Source of the DNA: Caulobacteraceae bacterium
GTDB taxonomy: Bacteria > Pseudomonadota > Alphaproteobacteria > Caulobacterales > Caulobacteraceae
Reading direction: 5' to 3'
Length of the DNA: 6,193 nucleotides
Assembly: GCA_028291305.1 (NCBI GenBank)
Contig: JAQGII010000423.1
Location: 1-6,193, forward strand
The notes beneath the pieces were generated by a model. The model saw only the letters and a program-made list of their open reading frames with translations, was not told the DNA's origin and did not search any database. Below are positions 1 through 4,531 of the stretch, one piece after another (within the stretch, counting starts at the first letter, position 1; the number at the start of each line of letters is the position of its first letter). A program made the position numbers and the translations under genes.

Positions 1-42
1 GAAGGCCGCCGCGGCGGCCAGGACGATCGAATGAAGTCGCAT
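1..42 (-). CDS. N-terminus of a secreted protein (partial, signal peptide only)
   Basis: Only the first 14 codons of this leftward gene lie in the window, reading MRLHSIVLAAAAAF. The start is a basic residue followed by a run of hydrophobic and small residues, which is the n- and h-region of a Sec signal peptide. The mature protein should therefore be exported. A very good Shine-Dalgarno sequence, AGGAAGGGA on the minus strand (positions 50-58), sits 7 bases before the ATG, which supports a real start. The topoisomerase IB gene ends 50 bases upstream on the same strand, so the two could be co-transcribed, but no functional link is evident. The product cannot be identified because the rest is off the left edge. 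Confidence 0.7.
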   Translation of the reverse strand, partial: MRLHSIVLAAAAAF

Positions 43-92
43 GGTTTGCTCCCTTCCTCGTCGAGAAGCATCGTCTCATCCCCCGTCCCAGA

Positions 93-1181
93 CTAGTCCC
101 TTTTCCCGGGGTGGCCCCGTGGAGCGCCGGGCGCGGCCGTCTGCAGGTGGTCGAGGAACTCCAGCAGGGTCTGTTCCAACGCCTCGGCCGAGCCGGCGCA
201 TCCGCCGAACGCCTCGGCCAGGCGATCTTCGGCGTAGGCCGACAGGACGCCGGGGTGGATGTAGCTGGAGCGGCAGACCGCAGGGGTGTTGCCGAGCCGC
301 TGGGAGACCGCCTTCACGCAGGCGGCCAGCACATGCTTGGCGTGGGCCTGGCTGGTCGGCCGTTCGCCCTGCGCCAGGGTCTGGGCCGCGAGCAGGGTGG
401 CCGCCCAGGTGCGGAAGTCCTTGGCCGTGAAGTGTTCGCCCGTAGCCTCCTGGATGTAGGCGTTGACGTGCTGGGACTCCACGGCGTGGGTCGCGCCCTC
501 CTGCTCGATGTACTGGAACAGCTTCTGTCCGCGCAGCTCCTCACAGGAATGGACGATGCGCGCCAGGCGGCGGTCGCGGATACCGGTCCTGTGCATCTTG
601 CCGCTCTTGCCCCGGAATTCGAACCTGACCCCGCCGCCGGAGACGTCCACGTGGCGCTTGCGCAGGGTGGTCAAGCCGAAGCTCCTGTTCCGGCGGGCGT
701 ATTCGTCGTTGCCCACCCGGATCAGGGTGAGCTCCAGCAGGCGCACAACCGCGGCCAGCACCTTCTCGCGGGGCAGGCCGCGACGGGCGAGATCCTCATC
801 CACCCGGGCGCGCAGGCGGGGCAGGGCGCGGGCGAAGGCGGCCATCCGGCCGTATTTGTTCTCGTCGCGATGGGCCCGCCACTGGGGATGGTAGCGGTAT
901 TGCTTGCGCCGCCGCTGGTCGCGGCCGGTGGCCTGGATGTGGCCGTCCGGATCGGGGCAGATCCAGACGTCGGTATAGGCCGGGGGAACGGCCAGGGCGC
1001 GGATGCGGTCCAGGGTGTGCGCGTCGCGCACCGGGGCCCCTGACGGATGCCGATAGGCGAACCCCGACCTGGTCTTGACGCGGGTGATGCCGGGATCGTG
1101 GTCGTTGGCGTAGGACAGTCCGGCCGCCTGCGCCAGGACCGGCCCGTCCATCTGGCAATCCAATGGCATGGCGCCTGTCAT
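93..1181 (-). CDS. DNA topoisomerase IB (poxvirus/bacterial type)
   Basis: This is a complete type IB topoisomerase, an ATP-independent enzyme that nicks one DNA strand through a 3'-phosphotyrosyl link and relaxes supercoils. Numbering from the ATG at 1181 (362 aa), the catalytic set is visible: Arg155 in IRVGNDEY, Lys192 in FRGKSGK, Arg257 in KDFRTW, Asn298 in LGNTPAVC and nucleophile Tyr307 in SSYIHP. As I recall the Deinococcus radiodurans enzyme (R137, K174, R239, N280, Y289), the spacings 37, 65, 41 and 9 match exactly. The N-terminal DNA-clamping domain (about residues 20-85) carries the usual PGI-R and VPPAY-DVWICP segments. The start is uncertain: ATGs at 1181, 1169 and 1151 are in frame, none with an ideal ribosome site. 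An upstream TTG at 1229 would add an unconvincing extension. The gene is divergent from rlmJ and followed closely by a secreted-protein gene. Confidence 0.95.
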   Translation of the reverse strand: MTGAMPLDCQMDGPVLAQAAGLSYANDHDPGITRVKTRSGFAYRHPSGAPVRDAHTLDRIRALAVPPAYTDVWICPDPDGHIQATGRDQRRRKQYRYHPQWRAHRDENKYGRMAAFARALPRLRARVDEDLARRGLPREKVLAAVVRLLELTLIRVGNDEYARRNRSFGLTTLRKRHVDVSGGGVRFEFRGKSGKMHRTGIRDRRLARIVHSCEELRGQKLFQYIEQEGATHAVESQHVNAYIQEATGEHFTAKDFRTWAATLLAAQTLAQGERPTSQAHAKHVLAACVKAVSQRLGNTPAVCRSSYIHPGVLSAYAEDRLAEAFGGCAGSAEALEQTLLEFLDHLQTAAPGAPRGHPGKRD

Positions 1182-1196
1182 CACCCCTGTTCGTTT

Positions 1197-1210
1197 TAGC
1201 CTTTCGGCTA
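1197..1210 (-). repeat. Small inverted repeat with a GAAA loop on the minus strand
   Basis: TAGCC at 1197-1201 and GGCTA at 1206-1210 form a perfect 5-bp stem with a 4-base loop. Read on the minus strand the loop is GAAA, a stable GNRA tetraloop, just upstream of the topoisomerase IB start and overlapping the putative -10 sequence. It may be a leader hairpin or a protein-binding dyad. A 5-bp stem can also arise by chance. Confidence 0.3.
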
Positions 1211-1253
1211 GGCAGCCGATCTCAGCCAACGTGTTAGATCAAAGCCAAGTTCC

Positions 1254-1260
1254 AGGGGGG
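1254..1260 (+). promoter_or_regulatory. Shine-Dalgarno sequence setting the GTG start of rlmJ
   Basis: The purine run AGGGGGG ends 5 bases before the GTG at 1266. It supports this GTG as the start of rlmJ, agreeing with the conserved N-terminus (NYRHAFHAGNFAD) that begins immediately after it. Confidence 0.65.
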
Positions 1261-1265
1261 AATCA

Positions 1266-2099
1266 GTGAATTACCGACATGCGTTTCATGCGGGGAACTT
1301 CGCCGACCTGATCAAACACGCGGCGATCACCCTGATCATGGACCGTCTGGTCGGTCTGCCGGACCCCCTGTTGGTGCTGGACTCCCATGCCGGGGCGGGC
1401 GTCTACGACCTTGCCGGCGAGCTGGCCCGCAAGTCGGGCGAGGCGGAGGCCGGAGTGGCGCGGCTGATGGCCGACGACAATGCGCCCGAGGCCTTCCGGC
1501 CGCTGAAGGCTGCGGTGCTGAACGCCAACCGGCTGGGCGGCTTGCGCATCTATCCCGGATCTCCCGTGCTGATCGCCGACCGGCTGCGCCGCGACGACGA
1601 ATACATCGGCGCGGAGCTGCGCACGGACGACTTCGACGCGCTCAGTCAGGCCCTGGCGGCGTCGCGCGGCCATGCCCGCGCGGTGCACACGGACGGGTTC
1701 GAGCTGGTGCGTTCGCGCGCGCTCGACAGCCGCCAAGTGTTCGTCCTGATCGATCCCCCGTTCGAGCGGCCCGACGACTATTCGCAGATCATCGACACGC
1801 TCCAGGCGTTGCTGCGCCGGCCCAAGCCGGCCTCGGCGCTGGTCTGGTTGCCGCTGAAGGACCTGGAGACCTTCGACAGTTTCCTGCGCCGTCTGGAGGC
1901 GCTGCGGCCGCCCTCGGCCCTGGCGGTCGAGGCGCGCCTGCATCCGCTGACCGATCCCATGCGGATGAACGGCTGCGCGCTGGTGTTGCTGAACGCGCCT
2001 GCGGGATTGGAAGCGGCATTGAAGGCCGCCGTGGACTGGGTGGTCGCGACCGCGGGCGGCCCCGGGGGGATCGGCAAGCTCTGGCGCCTGGACGCCTGA
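1266..2099 (+). CDS. rlmJ: 23S rRNA (adenine(2030)-N(6))-methyltransferase RlmJ
   Basis: RlmJ (formerly YhiR) uses S-adenosylmethionine to methylate N6 of A2030 (E. coli numbering) in 23S rRNA. The 277-residue length is typical of the family (E. coli about 280). The diagnostic N-terminus NYRHAFHAGNFADLIKH is present at residues 2-18, the SAM-binding motif I is LDSHAGAGVYDL (38-49), and the catalytic amino-methyltransferase motif IV is DPPF at 163-166, within LIDPPFERPDDY. Tyr3, His5, Lys17 and Asp163 match, one residue shifted, positions I recall as functional in the E. coli enzyme. A basic linker and a C-terminal GIGKLWRL segment complete the fold. The start codon is GTG with a strong ribosome site. 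The gene stands alone: it is divergent from topoisomerase IB and separated by 90 bases from the next gene, which probably has its own promoter. Confidence 0.95.
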   Translation: MNYRHAFHAGNFADLIKHAAITLIMDRLVGLPDPLLVLDSHAGAGVYDLAGELARKSGEAEAGVARLMADDNAPEAFRPLKAAVLNANRLGGLRIYPGSPVLIADRLRRDDEYIGAELRTDDFDALSQALAASRGHARAVHTDGFELVRSRALDSRQVFVLIDPPFERPDDYSQIIDTLQALLRRPKPASALVWLPLKDLETFDSFLRRLEALRPPSALAVEARLHPLTDPMRMNGCALVLLNAPAGLEAALKAAVDWVVATAGGPGGIGKLWRLDA

Positions 2100-2108
2100 A
2101 GCGGCGAT

Positions 2109-2136
2109 TTGCGCCCGGGCCAGATTGATGTATGTT
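2109..2136 (+). promoter_or_regulatory. Possible promoter for the Ala/Pro/Lys-rich protein gene
   Basis: TTGCGC (2109-2114) and TATGTT (2131-2136) are separated by 16 bases and resemble weak -35 and -10 boxes (3 of 6 and 4 of 6 consensus bases). The location, between the rlmJ stop and the next ATG at 2190, is right for a separate promoter. The match is weak and unproven. Confidence 0.3.
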
Positions 2137-2147
2137 GCACCGCACAA
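2134..2147 (+). promoter_or_regulatory. TGC-N3-GCA dyad, possible PhaR-type operator
   Basis: The sequence TGTTGCACCGCACAA contains TGC-ACC-GCA at 2136-2144. TGC-rich dyads of the form TGC-N3/4-GCA are what I recall for PhaR, the alphaproteobacterial repressor of phasin and polyhydroxybutyrate (PHB) genes. The dyad abuts the putative -10 box, the position expected of a repressor site. A second, looser dyad (CGCTG at 2151-2155 and CAGCG at 2164-2168) follows. A single short site could be chance, so this is a lead rather than an assignment. Confidence 0.35.
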
Positions 2148-2189
2148 TGACGCTGCTGCACGTCAGCGCCGGAAAGCGGGAGCCATCCC

Positions 2190-2924
2190 ATGTCTTGGTT
2201 TGAGAGCGTTTCGCCTAAAAGCCTGATGCCGGACGGGGCCAAGTCCGCGTTCGACCCGCAGTTGACGGCCATGGTCCAGTTGGGCGCCATGTCGCCCCTG
2301 TGGATGATGTTCATCGGCGCCTCGACCGCCGGAATGGCCTACTGGGGCATGACCCGGTGGATGCGGCTGGCGACGCCGGAGGCGATCACCGCGAACGTGG
2401 TCAAGCTGCGGCTGGTGAAGCCCGTGGCCGAGCCCGAGCCCGCGCCCGTCGCGGCGCCGCCCATGCCCGAACTGGAAATGGTGGTTCCCAAGGCTGTCGC
2501 CGCCGTGATCGAGGCGGTCGCCGAACTCGCGCCGGAACCCGTGGCCGCGCCTGAACCGGTCAAGGCTGCGCAAGCCCAGCCGGAACCGACGGTTCCCGCG
2601 GCAGCGCCGCAGCCTGTCGTCGCGCCCGCGCCGATGAAGGCCGCTCCGGCGCCCCAGCCGGCTCCGATGGCCAAGGCCGAGCCGGTCAAACCCGCTCCGG
2701 TCAAACCCGCTCCGGTCAAGGCAGAGGCGGCCAAGCCCGTCCCGGCGGTGAAGCCGCCGGCCCCAGCGGCCAAGAAGGTCCCGCCCACGGCGCCCGCGCC
2801 CAAGGCCGCGCCCGCAGTCGCGGCTCCGGCAAAGGCCGCCGCGCCCAAGCCGGTCGTCGCCAGAAGGTCGACCGCCAAGACGCGGGCCGCCCGCAAGACC
2901 GCAAAAGCCAAGCCGAAGACCTAA
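2190..2924 (+). CDS. Ala/Pro/Lys-rich protein with one hydrophobic segment; possible PHB-granule-associated (phasin/PhaM-like)
   Basis: The 244-residue protein has a short N-terminal part (1-34), one strongly hydrophobic, Trp/Met-rich segment (about 35-58, SPLWMMFIGASTAGMAYWGM), and a low-complexity tail. The tail begins with Glu-Pro/Ala-Pro repeats (80-150), continues with Pro-Val-Lys-Pro-Ala repeats (162-200), and ends very basic and histone-H1-like (222-244, with AKTRAARKTAKAKPK). A GGGAG ribosome site lies 7 bases before the ATG. I do not recognise a defined family. The PAKKA-like tail resembles that of PhaM, which links PHB granules to the nucleoid, and an upstream TGC dyad hints at PhaR control. 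A TonB-like layout (membrane anchor plus EP/KP spacer) is an alternative, but the folded TonB C-terminal domain is absent. The gene is convergent with, and 13 bases from, the next gene. Confidence 0.8.
   Translation: MSWFESVSPKSLMPDGAKSAFDPQLTAMVQLGAMSPLWMMFIGASTAGMAYWGMTRWMRLATPEAITANVVKLRLVKPVAEPEPAPVAAPPMPELEMVVPKAVAAVIEAVAELAPEPVAAPEPVKAAQAQPEPTVPAAAPQPVVAPAPMKAAPAPQPAPMAKAEPVKPAPVKPAPVKAEAAKPVPAVKPPAPAAKKVPPTAPAPKAAPAVAAPAKAAAPKPVVARRSTAKTRAARKTAKAKPKT
2682..2719 (+). repeat. Tandem 15-bp repeat coding PVKPA
   Basis: The unit CCGGTCAAACCCGCT occurs perfectly at 2682-2696 and 2697-2711, with a partial third copy at 2712-2719. In frame it encodes repeated Pro-Val-Lys-Pro-Ala. DNA-level identity, including synonymous positions, suggests recent slippage or duplication in the linker. 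Confidence 0.85.
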
Positions 2925-2937
2925 GGGCGTCGGCGGG

Positions 2938-3405
2938 TCAGCGAAGGTCCTTTTCGCGTTCGCGCCAGTCGCCGTCCTTGCCCTCGTCGTCGGGCAGGTC
3001 GAGGCCCGCCCATTCCGCCCCGTCTTCCTGGCCCTCTTCCTCGCCCCCGCCATCGGCTTCCAGCAGGGCGAGCCAAACCGGATCGCTGGGCTCGACGAAC
3101 TCGAGGTCGTCGGCGAACACGACCGCCGTCTCGCCCCCGGGCAGCAGCAGGCCGAGAAATTCCAGGACGCCGTCATCCTCGGTTTCATGCGCCTCCGCCT
3201 GGACCACCAGGGCGGCGAACTCCTCGTCCTCGGCGTACCAGATCACGGGGACGGGCTTGGCCATCTGCAGGGGGCGCCCGTTGAGGGTGTCGGCCAGGGC
3301 GAAGACGGCGGCGGCGCCCTCGACGTCCGTCGGCGTGGCGCAATGCCCGTCGAACACGGGCGCCGAGCGCCAGTTTGCAGTGGTGAATCCTGGGCGTGCG
3401 GTCAT
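2938..3405 (-). CDS. Acidic conserved-looking hypothetical protein
   Basis: I do not recognise this 155-residue family. The first two thirds look like a folded alpha/beta domain: residues 10-30 carry NWRSAPVFDG, then a helix-like AAAVFALADTLNG (31-43), a strand-like PVPVIWYA (51-58) and a hydrophobic GVLEFLGLLLPGG (79-91). The C-terminal third is strongly acidic and low complexity (about 119-155, rich in Glu, Asp and Gly, ending in WREREKDLR). There is no signal peptide or membrane segment, so it is probably cytoplasmic. The start at 3405 is supported by GGGAG on the minus strand (3412-3416), 6 bases before the ATG; an upstream in-frame start would add a Cys/Arg-rich extension without a ribosome site. 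The internal strings GRPLQMAKPVPVIWY and DPVWLALLEAD look like protein under selection rather than a GC shadow. Confidence 0.75.
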   Translation of the reverse strand: MTARPGFTTANWRSAPVFDGHCATPTDVEGAAAVFALADTLNGRPLQMAKPVPVIWYAEDEEFAALVVQAEAHETEDDGVLEFLGLLLPGGETAVVFADDLEFVEPSDPVWLALLEADGGGEEEGQEDGAEWAGLDLPDDEGKDGDWREREKDLR

Positions 3406-3533
3406 GTAGAACTCCCGTCGCCGGGCCTGGCCGCACCCCTTGGCGCGGGCGGGCAATCTGACAAGCGGCAGCAGACGCCTGCGGCGAAGTCAGGTCAAGC
3501 TATGCGGAGATCGAAGGGGATGGAAGCGCGAAA

Positions 3534-3574
3534 GGGCTCGGCGCGCCTCCCTTCGACGGAGCCGCGCCGAGCCC
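3534..3574 (-). terminator. Strong GC-rich hairpin, candidate intrinsic terminator
   Basis: GGGCTCGGCGCG (3534-3545) is perfectly complementary to CGCGCCGAGCCC (3563-3574), giving a 12-bp stem. After one mismatch it continues with CTCC/GGAG (3547-3550 and 3558-3561) around a 7-base loop. Read on the minus strand the stem is followed directly by TTT and then TTTCGCGCTT-type sequence, a short U-tract. No minus-strand protein gene lies upstream, so a terminator here would end a small RNA or antisense transcript. Read on the plus strand it lacks a T run. Confidence 0.5.
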
Positions 3575-3578
3575 GCGC

Positions 3579-3601
3579 CGACCGCTCGCGATGAGCGGTC
3601 G
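3579..3601. repeat. Perfect 9-bp inverted repeat
   Basis: CGACCGCTC (3579-3587) and GAGCGGTCG (3593-3601) form a perfect 9-bp stem around the 5-base loop GCGAT. It lies only 4 bases from the larger hairpin, so the two would stack as a double-hairpin RNA. There is no adjacent T run, so it is not itself a terminator. It could be part of a structured RNA or a palindromic protein-binding site. Confidence 0.6.
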
Positions 3602-3676
3602 AGGAGAGGGAACCGGCGTGGCTGCAGAAGGTTCCAGCCGCGCTGGGGCGGGCGCGGCGCCAAGGCGTTTTGCACG

Positions 3677-3713
3677 GCGGCCGGCCTGTGATAGCGCGGG
3701 GCCTGCGGCCGGC
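3677..3713 (+). repeat. Short direct repeat GCGGCCGGC (two copies)
   Basis: Identical 9-mers at 3677-3685 and 3705-3713 start 28 bases apart. Each contains the self-complementary core GCCGGC, so the pair can also form a hairpin. In such G+C-rich DNA this may be chance. Confidence 0.3.
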
Positions 3714-3818
3714 GCCCCATTTGGATCACGGGCCGGACTCAGGCGAGACTGGCAGGGACGCCGGTCATAAACGCGCCGGAATTGCGACGCTTCTATCGCG
3801 CCGCGACGGACGGTTTTC

Positions 3819-3823
3819 GGAGG
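3819..3823 (+). promoter_or_regulatory. Shine-Dalgarno sequence setting the oxygenase start
   Basis: GGAGG lies 9 bases before the ATG at 3833. It picks this ATG over the in-frame TTG at 3782, which would add a 17-residue Arg-rich extension and has no ribosome site. Confidence 0.65.
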
Positions 3824-3832
3824 TCTTGGACC

Positions 3833-4489
3833 ATGGGTCTGCTCAAGTTGGAAGCGTTGGCGCAGACGCCGCTCCAGACCGACCCCTTCGACTATGTGGT
3901 GGTGGAAGGCTTCCTCGACGAAGCGGCCAAGGAGTCCATCCTGGGCGCCTTCCCCGAGATGAAGGACGCCGGCTCCTTCCCCCTGTCGGAAGTCGAAGTC
4001 GGGGCCGGTCTGCAGGCGCTGTTCGACGGCCTGAACGGTCCCGAGTTCCGCCGCGCCATCGAAGAGAAGTTCGGTCTCGACCTGGCCGGCAAGCCGACCA
4101 TGTTCACGGTGCGCGGTCGCTGCGATGCGCGCGACGGGCGCATCCACACCGACTCCAAGAAGAAGATCATCACCGTCCTGCTGTACCTCAACGAGGGCTG
4201 GCAGGAGGACGGCGGACGCCTGCGCCTGCTGCGCAACGGCGAGGACCTGAACGCGACCGCCGCCGAAGTGTCGCCGGCGTTCGGCTCGTTGCTGGTGTTC
4301 CGCCGGTCGGACGCCTCGTGGCATGGGCACGAGACCTATGTCGGTCCGCGCAAGGTCATCCAGATGAACTGGGTGGTGTCGGGCCAGGTCGCGGCCTGGG
4401 AACAACTGAGACACCGCATCTCGGCCACCGCAAAGCGGCTGAGGGGCGGGCGGGGCGACGGCGCCAAGCGCGGCGCGCACGCGGCGTGA
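3833..4489 (+). CDS. 2OG-Fe(II) oxygenase (prolyl 4-hydroxylase-like)
   Basis: This 218-residue protein belongs to the 2-oxoglutarate/Fe(II)-dependent dioxygenase superfamily, whose members couple decarboxylation of 2-oxoglutarate to hydroxylation of a substrate. The double-stranded beta-helix core runs from about residue 88 to 183. The iron ligands are visible as His105 and Asp107 in RIHTDS and a distal His in SWHGHE (His164 or His166), and the 2-oxoglutarate-binding basic residue is probably Arg173 in GPRKVIQMNW. The strands KIITVLLYLNEGW (111-123) and GGRLRLL (127-133) are typical of the 2OG-FeII_Oxy_3/P4Hc subgroup. A basic, Gly-rich tail follows (201-218). No signal peptide is seen, so it is cytoplasmic. 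It is the first gene of an operon with a Wzy-like protein and a glycosyltransferase, so the substrate may be a glycan precursor or sugar nucleotide; the substrate itself is unknown. Confidence 0.92.
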   Translation: MGLLKLEALAQTPLQTDPFDYVVVEGFLDEAAKESILGAFPEMKDAGSFPLSEVEVGAGLQALFDGLNGPEFRRAIEEKFGLDLAGKPTMFTVRGRCDARDGRIHTDSKKKIITVLLYLNEGWQEDGGRLRLLRNGEDLNATAAEVSPAFGSLLVFRRSDASWHGHETYVGPRKVIQMNWVVSGQVAAWEQLRHRISATAKRLRGGRGDGAKRGAHAA

Positions 4490-4517
4490 CGACCGGGAGC
4501 AGGCGCCAGGCGGCCTG

Positions 4518-4525
4518 AAGGGGGA
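4518..4525 (+). promoter_or_regulatory. Shine-Dalgarno sequence for the TTG start of the Wzy-like gene
   Basis: AAGGGGGA ends 6 bases before the TTG at 4532. No ATG or GTG lies in frame between the preceding TGA and this TTG, and the next ATG (4583) would cut into the first membrane helix, so the TTG is the likely start. Confidence 0.6.
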
Positions 4526-4531
4526 CGGGGT

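Larger units (their letters stand above)
1182..1265. promoter_or_regulatory. Divergent promoter region between topoisomerase IB and rlmJ
   Basis: These roughly 85 bases must carry start signals for both flanking genes. Reading leftward there is GCTAAAAC (1192-1199), which fits the Caulobacter housekeeping -10 consensus GCTANAWC as I remember it, but no matching TTGAC-type -35 at the expected distance. If this -10 is real, transcription would begin only a few bases before the ATG at 1181 and would favour the ATG at 1169 or 1151. Reading rightward, GTTAGATC (1233-1240) is one mismatch from the same -10 consensus, again with no clear -35. A small inverted repeat (TAGCC/GGCTA, 1197-1210) lies inside. 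The region is certain, the exact elements are guesses. Confidence 0.4.
3406..3832. other. Non-coding region of about 430 bases with hairpins
   Basis: This stretch separates the leftward acidic-protein gene from the rightward glycan operon, so it should hold promoters for both. Open frames across it give only Arg-rich, low-complexity translations typical of GC shadows. It contains two strong adjacent hairpins (3534-3574 and 3579-3601), a 6-bp inverted repeat GGAACC/GGTTCC (3609-3614 and 3630-3635), GGCTG/CAGCC (3620-3624 and 3635-3639), and a 9-bp direct repeat GCGGCCGGC (3677-3685 and 3705-3713). I could not find a convincing -35/-10 pair on either strand. Confidence 0.6.

Noticed and set aside
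111..1043. Plus-strand open frame of 310 codons opposite topoisomerase IB
   Set aside because: Gly/Ala/Val-rich shadow; the minus strand carries the unmistakable topoisomerase motifs.
1260..1264. GANTC (CcrM-type methylation) sites, e.g. just before the rlmJ start and at 3736-3740
   Set aside because: Several GANTC sites are scattered through coding and non-coding DNA at no more than chance density by eye, so no regulatory meaning can be claimed.
1263..2147. Minus-strand open frame of 294 codons opposite rlmJ
   Set aside because: Arg/Gln-rich low-complexity translation antisense to clear RlmJ motifs.
2147..2203. Possible 18-residue upstream open frame overlapping the start of the Ala/Pro/Lys-rich gene
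   Set aside because: ATG without a ribosome site; no reason to think it is translated.
2163..3188. Minus-strand open frame of 341 codons opposite the Ala/Pro/Lys-rich gene
   Set aside because: A Gly/Arg repeat translation mirrors the repetitive plus-strand gene, and it lacks a ribosome site. The plus-strand gene has both a start signal and sensible protein texture.
3440..3691. Small plus-strand open frame of 83 codons in the intergenic region
   Set aside because: Extremely Arg-rich, no ribosome site, and it spans the hairpins.
3670..3694. TTGCAC ... TGATAG as a promoter for the oxygenase operon
   Set aside because: The spacing is only 13 bases and the -10 match is poor.
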